Source: Rhodoferax sp. (lineage in GTDB: Bacteria > Pseudomonadota > Gammaproteobacteria > Burkholderiales > Burkholderiaceae_C). Taken from it: a stretch of DNA of 64,000 bases. The stretch lies in assembly GCF_030653815.1 (NCBI RefSeq), contig NZ_JAURYQ010000031.1:62001-126000 (forward strand), given 5' to 3'. This document shows, one piece after another, positions 21,521 to 32,004 of this stretch (positions are counted from its first letter, which is position 1; each line of letters starts with the position of its first letter). Below the pieces are notes generated by a model that did no database searches, was not told the origin of the DNA, and saw nothing but the letters and a program-made list of their open reading frames with translations. The position numbers and the translations under genes are program-made.

Positions 21521-23488
21521 ATGATTCCTGAACTTGGACATTTCGCACTCATTCTTGCCCTGCCGGTGGCTGCCATCCTGGGCATCCTGAGTTTGGCGGG
21601 CGGCCAAACCGGCCGGACTGACTGGATGGCGATGGCCCGTCCCGGCGCCCAGATCTTATGGTGGCTCACCGCCTTTTCATTTTTATGCCTGAGCTACGCT
21701 TTTTACACCAATGACTTTTCGGTGATGTACGTGGCGCAGCACTCCAATTCGCAGTTGCCCATCATGTACCGCATATCCGCCGTCTGGGGTGGTCACGAGG
21801 GCTCGCTGTTGCTGTGGCTGCTGATGTTGTGCGGCTGGATGATGGCGGTGTCCATCTTTTCGCGCCAATTGCCAGATGTGATGGTATCCCGCGTGCTGGG
21901 TGTGCTGGGTTTGATTGCGGTAGGTTTTCTGCTTTTCATGTTGATCACCTCCAACCCGTTTGTCCGCCTGAGCGACATCCCCGCCGACGGCCGCGACCTG
22001 AATCCCTTGTTGCAGGACCCGGGCCTGGTGTTCCATCCGCCCATGCTCTACATGGGCTACGTCGGTCTCGCCATTCCGTTTGCGTTTTCGATTGCCGCCT
22101 TGCTCAATGGCCGGCTCGACGCCGCTTGGGCGCGCTGGACCCGTCCATGGGCCACCGCGGCCTGGATCTGCCTGACCATCGGTATTGCGCTGGGTTCCTG
22201 GTGGGCTTATTACGAACTGGGCTGGGGCGGCTGGTGGTTCTGGGACCCGGTTGAAAACGCCTCGTTTTTGCCTTGGCTGGTCAGCACTGCGCTCATCCAT
22301 TCGCTGGCTGTCACGGAAAAGCGCGGCCTGTTCCGAAGCTGGACCATCATGCTGTCGCTGATTGCTTTCTCGCTCAGCTTGCTGGGCACCTTCCTGGTGC
22401 GCTCGGGCGTGTTGACCTCGGTCCACGCATTTGCCACCGACCCCAAACGCGGTGTTTTCATCCTGTTGTTTCTGGCGGTGGTGGTCGGCGGCTCACTGAT
22501 TTTGTTTGCCGCACGCTCCGGCAAAGTGCGCGCGGGTGGCTCGTTCTCACTGGTCTCTCGCGAGACTTTTTTGCTGGTCAACAATGTGCTGCTCACCACG
22601 GCCGCGGCAGCCGTGTTGCTGGGCACGCTCTACCCGCTGATCATTGACGCCCTGAACCTGGGCAAGCTGTCGGTGGGACCACCGTACTTCAATGCTGTCT
22701 TCGCACCCATCATGACGCCCGTGCTGCTGTTCATGGTCATCGGCAGTTATGCCCGCTGGAAAAATGACACCGTGGCCAACCTGACCCAAAAACTGCGCCC
22801 CATTGCCATCGTCTCGGTGCTTCTCGGTTGTACGGCACCCCTGCTGGCGGGTGAATGGTCGGCGCTGGTGGCCATGGGTCTGACTTTGTCGATCTGGATC
22901 GTGCTGGCATCTTTCGTACAGATGTACCGCCAGTTCAAGGACACCGCGAACTGGAAATCAACGCCCATTTCCTACTGGGGCATGCATGTGGCGCACATCG
23001 GTATTGCCGTGTGTGTGGTTGGCATCACCATGGTCAAGGGCTACGAAACCGAAAAAGATGTGCGCATGACCATTGGCGACACCGTCGAGGTCGGCGGCTA
23101 CACCTTCCGCCTGACCGGTATCAATCAGGTACCGGGACCGAACTACAGCGCTGACCGGGGCGATGTAGAACTGATCCAGGGCGACCGTGTGCTGCGCGTG
23201 CTCCACCCTGAAAAACGAACCTATTTCTCGTCGACCATGCCCATGACCGAAGCCGCCATTGACAGCAGTCTGACGCGCGATGTTTACGTGTCGCTGGGTG
23301 AGCGACTGGAAGGTGAAGGTAAACCCGCCTGGGCCATGCGCGTTTATCACAAGCCCTTCATCACCTGGATCTGGCTCGGTTGCTTCCTGATGGCGTTTGG
23401 TGGCGGTATGGCCGTCGTCGATAAACGCTACCGCAAAAAAGTGGCGGCTAAATTGAGCCTGAATGATGTCAAGGGCGCGGTGGCATGA
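21521..23488 (+). CDS. ccmF: Heme lyase subunit CcmF
   Basis: WGGWWFWDPVENASFLPWL motif; long multi-TM. Confidence 0.97.
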   Translation: MIPELGHFALILALPVAAILGILSLAGGQTGRTDWMAMARPGAQILWWLTAFSFLCLSYAFYTNDFSVMYVAQHSNSQLPIMYRISAVWGGHEGSLLLWLLMLCGWMMAVSIFSRQLPDVMVSRVLGVLGLIAVGFLLFMLITSNPFVRLSDIPADGRDLNPLLQDPGLVFHPPMLYMGYVGLAIPFAFSIAALLNGRLDAAWARWTRPWATAAWICLTIGIALGSWWAYYELGWGGWWFWDPVENASFLPWLVSTALIHSLAVTEKRGLFRSWTIMLSLIAFSLSLLGTFLVRSGVLTSVHAFATDPKRGVFILLFLAVVVGGSLILFAARSGKVRAGGSFSLVSRETFLLVNNVLLTTAAAAVLLGTLYPLIIDALNLGKLSVGPPYFNAVFAPIMTPVLLFMVIGSYARWKNDTVANLTQKLRPIAIVSVLLGCTAPLLAGEWSALVAMGLTLSIWIVLASFVQMYRQFKDTANWKSTPISYWGMHVAHIGIAVCVVGITMVKGYETEKDVRMTIGDTVEVGGYTFRLTGINQVPGPNYSADRGDVELIQGDRVLRVLHPEKRTYFSSTMPMTEAAIDSSLTRDVYVSLGERLEGEGKPAWAMRVYHKPFITWIWLGCFLMAFGGGMAVVDKRYRKKVAAKLSLNDVKGAVA

Positions 23489-24009
23489 AAAAAGCGTACA
23501 TCCCGCTGGCTATTTTTGTTGTCTTGCTGGGCTTTTTAGCAGTGGGGCTGACGCTCAAGCCACATGAAATACCGTCGCCCCTGATTGGCAAGCCCGCACC
23601 CGCCTTCACTGCACCGGTGCTGGGCAAGCCGGGTGAGACGTTTTCCAACAAAGACATGCTGGGCCAAGTCTGGTTGCTTAACACCTGGGCTTCCTGGTGC
23701 GTGGCCTGTCGGGTGGAGCACCCGCTGCTGGTTGAATTTGTCAAAACCAATCCGCTGCCCATCATCGGTCTGGACTACAAAGACAAGGAGTCAGACGGCA
23801 TGCAATGGCTGGCCCGCTACGGCGACCCCTATACCCGTGCCATCGTTGATGCGGACGGCCGCATCGGCATCGACTTTGGTGTCTATGGCGTGCCTGAAAG
23901 CTTCCTGATCGACAAGCAAGGCATCATCCGATACAAACAAATCGGCCCCTTCACCGAAGAAGCCCTGCGTGAGCAACTGGTGCCGCTGATCAAGCAACTC
24001 CAACTATGA
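23485..24009 (+). CDS. ccmG: Thiol:disulfide interchange protein CcmG/DsbE
   Basis: Thioredoxin fold WASWCVACRVEHP. Confidence 0.95.
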   Translation: MKKAYIPLAIFVVLLGFLAVGLTLKPHEIPSPLIGKPAPAFTAPVLGKPGETFSNKDMLGQVWLLNTWASWCVACRVEHPLLVEFVKTNPLPIIGLDYKDKESDGMQWLARYGDPYTRAIVDADGRIGIDFGVYGVPESFLIDKQGIIRYKQIGPFTEEALREQLVPLIKQLQL

Positions 24010-24473
24010 AACTCCTGATCACCCTGTTTCTTGCCTTGCAATGCGCCATTGGGGTGCACGCCAACGAAGCCGCCCCACTGGCCGAAGACCCGGTGGTAGA
24101 GCAGCGCCTGATCGTCATTGCCGAAGAACTGCGCTGCCTGGTGTGCCAAAACGAATCGCTCGCCGGCTCGCGCGCTGACCTGGCCATGGACCTGCGCCGT
24201 GAGGTACGCACCCTGATCAAGGCTGGCAAGACCGATGCAGAAATCAAGGAATTTCTGGTCAGTCGCTACGGCGACTTTGTTTTGTATCGGCCCCCGGTCA
24301 AACCGACCACCTGGTTGCTCTGGTTCGGACCGCTGCTGCTCTTGATCGGTGCCGTGTGGCTGCTGATCAGCATTATCAAGCGTAATCAAAGACAAAAAGA
24401 AACACCTGTTCTCGACGCCACTCAACGGGCCAAGGCACAGGCACTCCTTCAAGAAACCGATTCTTCCAAATGA
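24006..24473 (+). CDS. ccmH: Cytochrome c maturation protein CcmH
   Basis: ELRCLVCQNESLAGSRADLA signature. Confidence 0.96.
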   Translation: MKLLITLFLALQCAIGVHANEAAPLAEDPVVEQRLIVIAEELRCLVCQNESLAGSRADLAMDLRREVRTLIKAGKTDAEIKEFLVSRYGDFVLYRPPVKPTTWLLWFGPLLLLIGAVWLLISIIKRNQRQKETPVLDATQRAKAQALLQETDSSK

Positions 24474-25813
24474 ATGTATTTATTGGCATTTCAGCGCTTT
24501 TAACGCTGCTGGTGGTGGCTTGGCTCGTGCGTCCGCTACTGCGTAAACATACCGTGGCAGGCATTTCAAGCGAAAAGCTCAACGCCGCCATCCACCGCGA
24601 TCAACTGCGCGCCCTGGAAGCCGACTTGGCACGTGGTGTGATTACCCAACAAGACTTTGAAACCACCCGTGACGAGCTGCAACTGCGCTTGCTCGACGAC
24701 ACGGAAAGCTTTGAAGCCAGCCCGAAGGAAAAGACACCGGGCTTCTGGACTGCCAGGCGTACTTCTGTCGCGGTTGGCATCAGCTTGCCGGTCATGGCCT
24801 TGGGGCTCTATCTGCAATTGGGCACACCCGAAGCCATCAATCCTGTCGCGGCTGACCACACCCAAAACGAGCAGCTTGCCAAAATGGTGGACACCCTGGC
24901 AGCCAGACTCAAGGACAACCCGAACGACAGCAAAGGTTGGGTCATGCTGGCCAAATCCTACAAGGCCATGGAACGTTTCGAAGAAGCACAACAGGCTTTT
25001 GAGAAAGCGGGCGACATCGTTAAAACCGATCCTGAACTACTGCTGGATCATGCCGACGTGTTGGGCGTGCTTGCCGGCAACAATCTTGCAGGCAAACCAA
25101 AACAGATGATTGAAGAAGCTTTGCGCCTGGACCCCATGAATCCCATGGCGCTGATGATGGACGGTGTCGCTCTTTACCAAAGTGGTGACTATAAGAATGC
25201 CGTGACACGTTGGGAAAAATTGCTGGACCTGTTGCAACCCGGCTCTCCCGACGCGCAGCAAGTGCAAGCCAATATAGACGATGCTCGCGCCAAAGGCGGT
25301 CTGTCTGCCGGTGCGAGTAACGCACTGCCACCGGTGCCCGCTGGCGCGGCCGCCGGCATGACCCCGGAGATGATCAACCAGATGGTGGATCGGCTGGCGG
25401 CGCGGTTGAAAGACAATCCGGACGACCTGGCTGGCTGGGCACGCCTGGCACGCGCTTACAAGGTGCAAAACCGCCTGGATGAAGCGATTGCCGCCTATGC
25501 CAAAACCGGCAAGTTGCTCGACACCGACCCAGACTTGCTAACGCAATATGCTGATGCCCTGGCCATGCGCAACAAGAGCCTGCTGGGTCAACCTGGCGAA
25601 CTGGTCCAGAAAGCCCTGGCCATCGCACCCAGGCACCCCATGGCCTTGATGATGGCCGGCCAGGCAGCTTATCAGGGCGGCCATTACGCGACCGCGATCA
25701 GCCACTGGAAGAACGTCCTGTCAGTCTTGCCGGCCAATTCACCCGACACCGAGCTCATCAAAGCTGAAATTGCCGACGCTCAAGCCAGGATCGGCAGCAC
25801 TGGCAAGCCCTAA
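24470..25813 (+). CDS. ccmI: Cytochrome c maturation protein CcmI with two tandem TPR modules
   Basis: N-terminal CcmI-1 TM domain then repeated MVDxLAARLKDNPxD...NPMALMM modules. Confidence 0.92.
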   Translation: MNVFIGISALLTLLVVAWLVRPLLRKHTVAGISSEKLNAAIHRDQLRALEADLARGVITQQDFETTRDELQLRLLDDTESFEASPKEKTPGFWTARRTSVAVGISLPVMALGLYLQLGTPEAINPVAADHTQNEQLAKMVDTLAARLKDNPNDSKGWVMLAKSYKAMERFEEAQQAFEKAGDIVKTDPELLLDHADVLGVLAGNNLAGKPKQMIEEALRLDPMNPMALMMDGVALYQSGDYKNAVTRWEKLLDLLQPGSPDAQQVQANIDDARAKGGLSAGASNALPPVPAGAAAGMTPEMINQMVDRLAARLKDNPDDLAGWARLARAYKVQNRLDEAIAAYAKTGKLLDTDPDLLTQYADALAMRNKSLLGQPGELVQKALAIAPRHPMALMMAGQAAYQGGHYATAISHWKNVLSVLPANSPDTELIKAEIADAQARIGSTGKP

Positions 25814-25833
25814 GTACCCAGTCCCCATCCCCA

Positions 25834-25859
25834 GGCCCGGTTTTACCGGGCTTTTTTTT
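25834..25859 (+). terminator. Rho-independent terminator of ccm operon
   Basis: GCCCGGTTTTACCGGGC followed by T8. Confidence 0.85.
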
Positions 25860-26210
25860 GGTCATTTTTTTTTAACCCGTCAAGAATTACGCGAATTTTT
25901 AAACTGTATAAAGTTGTGGATAAATGAACTTGAAAACAAAAGTTATCCACATTTTTTTAAAAAATCTCAAGTTATCCAAATTAAGGATGCAGATCAAAAG
26001 CATGGTACCCAACAACAGAAGAGCATGCCTAAGTTTATGATTTTTATAATGTTAATTGACTTATCCACGGAAATTGGAAGACTCTATCTACTACGACTAC
26101 TTTAAAATATAAATTAGTTGAAGACAATAAAGGCAATTTTTTAACCATTTTTTGCAACATTTAAAAAATCAAAAAAATCCTGTGCATAGAAACAATAAAA
26201 GCTGGCTCAC
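25860..26210. other. Candidate replication-origin-like region (DnaA-box cluster plus AT-rich tract)
   Basis: DnaA boxes: TGTGGATAA 25915-25923, TTATCCACA 25943-25951, TTATCCAAA 25972-25980, TTATCCACG 26061-26069; adjoining AT-rich runs; noncoding. Confidence 0.6.
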
Positions 26211-26314
26211 GACCTTTTTTGCAGCTGAATCAAGTAAGATTTGCCTGTCCGCAAACAGCAACTTGGCACTTGCCATTTGTCCAGCTACTTTTCATCCATT
26301 TTTTTTCAGGCTTC

Positions 26315-27076
26315 GTGGCAAACACCTTTGAAATCAAAAGCACGCAGTTGCCCTTGGTCGCGTTGCTGCTAAAAACACCTGAGCTTGCTCGTCTCATGGA
26401 AGATCTCGACGAGCAGTTCGGTCCGGACAGTCAAAGTCCTGATTTCTTTGATAACGATGCTTTGGTTCTTGATTTTTCCAATTTGGAATCACTCAGTCGG
26501 ACTGAAGCTCTGCCGCAGTTTCTGACTAAATTACGACAATGTCGTTTGAAGCCCATTGCGTTTAGAAATGCCGGCAAGACCATTGCCGATGAAGCACTGG
26601 CCTGTGGGTTGATTGAAGCGCCAGCAGACATGCCGCGCGGCAAGCCTGTCACGCAAAAGAAGCAAGTTGAAAAGCCAGTGGTCGAGTCGGTCAGGGAAGT
26701 TGTTCGTGAAGTGATACGCGAAGTCCCTGCCCAATCGACGCTGGTGATCGACAAGCCCTTGCGCTCAGGCCAAAAAGTTTATGCCCGAGGTGCTGATCTT
26801 GTGGTTCTGGCCATGGTGAACATGGGTGCCGAGGTGGTGGCTGACGGCAATATTCATGTTTATGCCCCCTTGCGTGGCAAAGCCATGGCAGGAGCCAGCG
26901 GCAACACCCAGGCGCGTATTTTTTCACTGTGTCTTGAACCCGAATTGATCTCTATTGCCGGCGTTTACCGTACCAGCGAAAATCCGCTTTCCAAGGACAT
27001 TCAAGGCAAGCCGGCACAAGTCCGCTTGAGTAGCGACGGGCAAGACAAGCTGCTCTTCGAAGCGCTGAATTCCTAA
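26315..27076 (+). CDS. minC: Septum site-determining protein MinC (GTG start likely; ORF opens at 26219)
   Basis: MinC C-domain ([45 protein letters not shown]). Confidence 0.95.
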   Translation: MANTFEIKSTQLPLVALLLKTPELARLMEDLDEQFGPDSQSPDFFDNDALVLDFSNLESLSRTEALPQFLTKLRQCRLKPIAFRNAGKTIADEALACGLIEAPADMPRGKPVTQKKQVEKPVVESVREVVREVIREVPAQSTLVIDKPLRSGQKVYARGADLVVLAMVNMGAEVVADGNIHVYAPLRGKAMAGASGNTQARIFSLCLEPELISIAGVYRTSENPLSKDIQGKPAQVRLSSDGQDKLLFEALNS

Positions 27077-27099
27077 TTTTTTTGAAAGACCTTTTACCA

Positions 27100-27915
27100 A
27101 TGGCAAAAATTATTGTGGTGACTTCTGGCAAGGGGGGGGTGGGTAAAACCACGACCAGCGCCAGTTTTTCTACCGGTCTCGCCATGCGTGGTCACAAAAC
27201 GGCCGTCATTGACTTTGACGTGGGTCTGCGTAACCTTGACCTGATCATGGGTTGTGAGCGCCGCGTGGTCTACGATCTGATCAATGTGATTCATGGCGAA
27301 GCCAACTTGAACCAGGCCCTGATCAAGGACAAGCAGTGCGACAAACTTTATGTGTTGGCGGCTTCGCAAACGCGTGACAAGGACGCTCTGACGCAGGACG
27401 GTGTCGAAAAAGTGCTGTCCGATCTGGCTGCCATGGATTTCGAGTTCATCGTGTGTGACTCTCCCGCCGGTATTGAAACTGGCGCCTTGATGGCCATGCA
27501 CTTTGCCGATGAAGCGCTGGTGGTGACCAACCCCGAGGTGTCTTCGGTACGCGACTCAGACCGTATTCTGGGCATGTTGTCCAGCAAGACCCGCCGTGCC
27601 ATGCAGGGGCTCGATCCGATCAAGGAGCATTTGTTAATCACGCGCTACAACCCGGCACGGGTCAACCAGGGGCAAATGCTGTCCTTGCAAGACATTCAGG
27701 ACATTTTGCGCATCAAGTTGATCGGTGTGATTCCCGAGAGCGAATCGGTGCTGCAGGCCTCCAACCAGGGGGTACCGGCCGTGCACATGGAAGGCAGTGA
27801 TGTCTCTGAAGCCTACAAGGACGTGATTGACCGTTTCCTGGGTGAAGAAAAGCCCATGCGCTTCACCGAGCCGCCCAAGCAAGGTTTGCTCAAGCGCTTG
27901 TTTGGAGGGAAGTGA
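27100..27915 (+). CDS. minD: Septum site-determining ATPase MinD
   Basis: [22 protein letters not shown]; full MinD. Confidence 0.98.
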   Translation: MAKIIVVTSGKGGVGKTTTSASFSTGLAMRGHKTAVIDFDVGLRNLDLIMGCERRVVYDLINVIHGEANLNQALIKDKQCDKLYVLAASQTRDKDALTQDGVEKVLSDLAAMDFEFIVCDSPAGIETGALMAMHFADEALVVTNPEVSSVRDSDRILGMLSSKTRRAMQGLDPIKEHLLITRYNPARVNQGQMLSLQDIQDILRIKLIGVIPESESVLQASNQGVPAVHMEGSDVSEAYKDVIDRFLGEEKPMRFTEPPKQGLLKRLFGGK

Positions 27916-27919
27916 GGCC

Positions 27920-28180
27920 ATGTCGTTTTTCTCATTTTTTCTGGGCGAGAAAAAGAAAACCGCCAGCCTTGCCAAAGAGCGTCTGCAGATCATTCTGGCG
28001 CATGAGCGCAATGGCCGCAGCCCGGCCACGCCAGACTATCTGCCGGACCTGCAACGCGAATTGATTGCCGTCATCAGCAAGTACATCAAGATCAATCCCG
28101 ACGACATCAAAGTCAATCTGGAACGCCAGGACAATCTTGAGGTGCTGGAAGTCAAGATCGAGCTGCCAGACGCCCGTTGA
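27920..28180 (+). CDS. minE: Cell division topological specificity factor MinE
   Basis: [13 protein letters not shown]; follows minD; start ATG 27920 inside ORF 27827..28180. Confidence 0.96.
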   Translation: MSFFSFFLGEKKKTASLAKERLQIILAHERNGRSPATPDYLPDLQRELIAVISKYIKINPDDIKVNLERQDNLEVLEVKIELPDAR

Positions 28181-28257
28181 ACGGCATCACACAACCCCCG
28201 GATTGGCATCCGGGCTACAGATTTTTAGGAGTGGCGCCCTCGCCGCGATTGACTTGA

Positions 28258-30510
28258 TCAGTCAGATGCCTTGGGTTGCCAGCGCTTGAGCAGCAGTGCG
28301 TTGCTCATCACGCTCACCGAACTCAGCGCCATGGCGGCACCGGCCATCACCGGGTTCAAAAAGCCGAATGCGGCCAGCGGAATACCTGCCACGTTGTAAA
28401 CAAAGGCCCAAAACAGGTTTTGCCGTATCTTGGCGACAGTGCGGTCCGAAATATCCAGCGCAGCAGCCACCAGCGCCAGGTCACCGCGCATCAGCGTGAT
28501 GCCGGCTGCGTGCATGGCGACATCGGTGCCACCGCCCACATTGGCCATGGCCATGCCGACGTCAGCAGCGGCCAGCGCAGGGGCATCGTTGACCCCATCG
28601 CCCACCATCACCACGGTCAGGCCCTGTTGCTTGAGGCGGGTGATATGTTCGGCCTTGTCGCCCGGCAGCACGTCGCTGATGACCTCATCGGGCTGTAAAC
28701 CGACGCGTTGAGCCATGGCCTGTGCCGCGCCTGAGTTGTCCCCCGACAGCATCATGACCCGGATACCGCGTGCCCGTAACGTGGCAATGGCGGCGCTGGC
28801 CTCGGCCTTGGGTTCATCGCCAAAAGCCAGCAGCGCCAGCGCCCGCAAGCTTGCCGGGGTCTGTTGCGCCATCGCCGCCAGCGTGGCTCCCCGGGTTGCC
28901 AAGATTTTTCGGCGTTCATCCAGTTCACCAAAATGCACGCCCAGCTCATCCATCCAGCGCACGCTGCCAATGACGTAATCGCCGCCATTGACCTGGCCAC
29001 GCAGGCCCTTGCCCGGTGTGCTTTGCAATTGAGTCACCGCAGGCAAGGCCAGTTGTTTATCCTGGGCCGCTGTGACCACGGCTCGGGCCAGCGGGTGACC
29101 GCTGCCGCTTTGCAACGCAGCGGCCAGGGTCAACAGTGCATCCTGATCGGCATTGTCCGGCACCACAAAATCAGTCAGGCGCGCCTGTCCCAGCGTCAGC
29201 GTACCGGTCTTGTCGAACACCACCACTTCGGCCTTGTGGGCCAGCTCCAGCGCCTGCGCGTCCTTGATCAAAATACCGTGTTTGGCGGCCACGCCGGTGC
29301 CCGCCATGATGGCCGCGGGCGTGGCCAACCCCAGGGCGCAGGGGCAGGCAATCACCAGCACGGTGACGGCATTGATGACAGCCACTTCGAATGCTGCGCC
29401 ACTGAGCCACCAGCCCAGCAGCGTGAGCAGCGCCAGCACCAGCACCACAGGCACAAACACGGCGCTCACCTTGTCGACCAGGCGCTGAATGGGCGCTTTG
29501 GCCGCCTGCGCATCTTCCACCAGCCGGATGATGCCCGCCAGCACGGTGTCGACACCGGTGGCGCTTACCTGCACGATGACCCGGCCATCGCCATTGAGCG
29601 TGCCACCTGTCACCTTGTCGTTGAGCGTTTTGGTTACCGGCAGCGGTTCGCCTGTGAGCATCGATTCATCAACCTGGGTTTGGCCCTCCCTGACCCGGCC
29701 GTCCACGGCAAAGCGCTCACCCGGGCGCACCACCAGTTCGTCGCCGACCAGTACTTCGTCAATCGGCACATCGACCTCGCCGTCCAGCCCCAGTAAATGC
29801 GCTGTCTCGGGCCGCAAGGCGTGTAACGCGCGAATGGCCGAGGTGGTCTGGCGCTTGGCGCGGGCCTCGAGCCACTTGCCCAACAGCACCAATGTGATCA
29901 CCACGGCCGAGGCTTCAAAATAGAGGTGCGGCATGGTGCCGGGGTCAGCGCTTAGCCACAGCCAGACCGACAGCGCCCAGCCGGCACTGGTGCCCATGGC
30001 CACCAGCAGATCCATGTTGCCGCTCAGCGCCTTGAGTGAATGCCAGCCCGCCTTGTAAAAACGTGCGCCCAGAATGAACTGCACCGGCGTCGCCAGCACG
30101 AACTGCAGCCAGGCCGGCAACATCCAGTGCTGGCCAAACAAATCACCCAGCATCGGCAACATCAGCGGCAAAGACAACGCCAGGCCGAGTGCTACAGGAC
30201 CAAAGCCGGCCCAACTTGATTCAGCAGGTGCGTCGATGGCGGCATTGGCAGCTACCGGCTCGTAGCCGGCATCGCGCACGGCACGGCGCAGCCGTGCCTC
30301 GATCTGGTCCGACGGCAGCACCATCACACGGGCCGATTCGGTGGCCAGATTGACGCTGACTTCTTGCACCCCAGGCACTTTTTTCAGGGCACGCTCGGCC
30401 CGGCCCACGCACGATGCGCAAGTCATGCCGTGGATGCCAAGGTCGATACGCAGGGTGTCCGTTGGAGTTTGGGATGTGTTCATTAAGCTTAAGCCTGAGT
30501 TTGCTGACAA
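28258..30510 (-). CDS. copA: Copper-translocating P-type ATPase (start likely internal Met at about 30483)
   Basis: [44 protein letters not shown]. Confidence 0.95.
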   Translation of the reverse strand: MSANSGLSLMNTSQTPTDTLRIDLGIHGMTCASCVGRAERALKKVPGVQEVSVNLATESARVMVLPSDQIEARLRRAVRDAGYEPVAANAAIDAPAESSWAGFGPVALGLALSLPLMLPMLGDLFGQHWMLPAWLQFVLATPVQFILGARFYKAGWHSLKALSGNMDLLVAMGTSAGWALSVWLWLSADPGTMPHLYFEASAVVITLVLLGKWLEARAKRQTTSAIRALHALRPETAHLLGLDGEVDVPIDEVLVGDELVVRPGERFAVDGRVREGQTQVDESMLTGEPLPVTKTLNDKVTGGTLNGDGRVIVQVSATGVDTVLAGIIRLVEDAQAAKAPIQRLVDKVSAVFVPVVLVLALLTLLGWWLSGAAFEVAVINAVTVLVIACPCALGLATPAAIMAGTGVAAKHGILIKDAQALELAHKAEVVVFDKTGTLTLGQARLTDFVVPDNADQDALLTLAAALQSGSGHPLARAVVTAAQDKQLALPAVTQLQSTPGKGLRGQVNGGDYVIGSVRWMDELGVHFGELDERRKILATRGATLAAMAQQTPASLRALALLAFGDEPKAEASAAIATLRARGIRVMMLSGDNSGAAQAMAQRVGLQPDEVISDVLPGDKAEHITRLKQQGLTVVMVGDGVNDAPALAAADVGMAMANVGGGTDVAMHAAGITLMRGDLALVAAALDISDRTVAKIRQNLFWAFVYNVAGIPLAAFGFLNPVMAGAAMALSSVSVMSNALLLKRWQPKASD

Positions 30511-30559
30511 GGTTCACAATACGCGCTTTGGTTGTCTCCGTATTTTCAAGGGATTTGAA

Positions 30560-30757
30560 ATGAAGCAAATTTTTACCGTCACGGGCATGACCTGTGAGCA
30601 TTGTGAAAAGGCGGTTGTTCGTGCGGTGCGACAGCTCGACCGCGCCGCAGAGGTGAAAGCCGACCGCACCCAGAACAGGGTTGAAGTGGATTCCGAGCAG
30701 CCACGTGAGGCCCTGGCCCAGGCCATCGCTGAAGAAGGTTACAGCGTGGCAGCGTGA
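30560..30757 (+). CDS. Heavy-metal-associated (CopZ-like) copper chaperone
   Basis: 65 aa HMA fold with GMTCEHCEKAV; divergent from copA. Confidence 0.9.
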   Translation: MKQIFTVTGMTCEHCEKAVVRAVRQLDRAAEVKADRTQNRVEVDSEQPREALAQAIAEEGYSVAA

Positions 30758-30769
30758 GGCCCGCCATAT

Positions 30770-31438
30770 ATGAACGCTTTGGCTTCGATGGCGCTGCTGA
30801 TTGACTTATACCCGTCACTGGCCCAGGTTCAGCCCGCGCCAGCGGCACCGGAATCAGGGCTGCAGCCCTTTGAGGTGCCTGCCAACACCGTGTTGTTCAG
30901 CGAAAACGCGCCGTGCCAGGGCTTTCCGCTGGTGTTGCAAGGGGAAATCAAGGTCTCGCGCCATTCGGGTGATGGGCGCTCGCTGGAACTTTACCGTGTG
31001 GTCCCGGGCGAGTTGTGCCTGGTCTCAAGCGCCTGCCTGTTTCGCGCCCAGCCGCTCACTGCCTTTGGCATCACCACCAAAGCCAGCACGCTGTTGCTGG
31101 TCAAACCGGATGTTTTCACGCGCTGGCTTGAACAGCCCGCATTTCGCGACGAGGTGCTGGGCCTGTTTGCCGAACGCATGGCGGACCTGACCAGCCTGAT
31201 TGACGCGGTGGCGTTTCAACGGCTGGACCGTCGCCTGGCCGCGGCGTTGCTGGGGCGCGGTCAACAGCTTAACCTGACCCACCAGACCCTGGCTGACGAA
31301 CTCGGCACGGTGCGCGAAATGGTGACCCGCTTGCTGCGCCGCTTTGAGCGCGAGGGCTGGGTCAGCCTGGGCCGCGAGCAAATTCAAATCGTCAATGGCG
31401 CCGCCTTGCGGACCCTCGTGAGCACCCAACCGACGTGA
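30770..31438 (+). CDS. Crp/Fnr-family transcriptional regulator
   Basis: cNMP-like domain plus HTH (LTHQTLADELGTVREMVTRLLRRFEREGWVSLGR). Confidence 0.93.
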   Translation: MNALASMALLIDLYPSLAQVQPAPAAPESGLQPFEVPANTVLFSENAPCQGFPLVLQGEIKVSRHSGDGRSLELYRVVPGELCLVSSACLFRAQPLTAFGITTKASTLLLVKPDVFTRWLEQPAFRDEVLGLFAERMADLTSLIDAVAFQRLDRRLAAALLGRGQQLNLTHQTLADELGTVREMVTRLLRRFEREGWVSLGREQIQIVNGAALRTLVSTQPT

Positions 31439-31452
31439 ACACGCTCAGCTGG

Positions 31453-31466
31453 GTGACTTGAGTCAC
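31453..31466. promoter_or_regulatory. Crp/Fnr-type palindrome GTGACT-TG-AGTCAC
   Basis: Centre lies 32 bp from a TGTAAT -10-like hexamer (31489-31494), class II spacing, upstream of the 31533 gene. Confidence 0.55.
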
Positions 31467-31532
31467 AGACCTGCTGGCCGATTGGCGTTGTAATCAGCCC
31501 TGTGTTTTTTCACCTGACCTCAAGGAGTTTTC

Positions 31533-31724
31533 ATGAAATCAAATGTTGGCGGTATTGACCGCATTTTGCGCATTGTTCTCGGCCTGGTGCTGATTGGTTT
31601 GACCCTGACCGGCACCATCGGTGTCTGGGGTTGGCTGGGTGTGGTGCCGCTGGCCACGGGAGCCATTGGCTGGTGCCCGCCCTATGCCATCTTTGGTTGG
31701 AACACCTGCTCGGTGAAAAAATAG
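31533..31724 (+). CDS. DUF2892-type small membrane protein
   Basis: MKSNVGGIDRILRIVLGLVLIGLTLTGTIG...GWCPPYAIFGWNTC. Confidence 0.88.
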   Translation: MKSNVGGIDRILRIVLGLVLIGLTLTGTIGVWGWLGVVPLATGAIGWCPPYAIFGWNTCSVKK

Positions 31725-31746
31725 GCGAAAAAACAAATGAACGCTC

Positions 31747-31773
31747 AAAAAGCGGCTTTAAGCCGCTTTTTTT
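31747..31773 (+). terminator. Rho-independent terminator
   Basis: AAAAGCGGCTTTAAGCCGCTTTTTTT. Confidence 0.85.
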
Positions 31774-31892
31774 CGTTCCAACCGACGATCAGACTCTGGA
31801 ACGAAGGATCCAGCGGAAACAAAACAACTGAATTTTGAAAAATCCATAAATGCTTTACTAAGCATGTAAATATATAAATTATTCTAAATGTG

Positions 31893-31906
31893 TTGATTTA
31901 AATCAG
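31893..31906. promoter_or_regulatory. FNR-type box upstream of octaheme cytochrome operon
   Basis: TTGATTTAAATCAG, 9/10 to FNR consensus; -10-like TATTAG/TATTAA at 31925-31936 at class II distance. Confidence 0.7.
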
Positions 31907-32004
31907 AGATTTAAGCAGGGGCGGTATTAGTATTAACCCTATGTTGTTGCTGTTGGTTTGCAACGGCTTCCAGCGAACAGCATTTGACTAGTACGGAGTT
32001 CTTG

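Noticed and set aside
28197-28214. CCCGGAT-TGGC-ATCCGGG as minE terminator
   Set aside because: Weak T-tract separated from the stem; insufficient support
28864-29796. 310-aa plus-strand ORF
   Set aside because: Antisense shadow of copA
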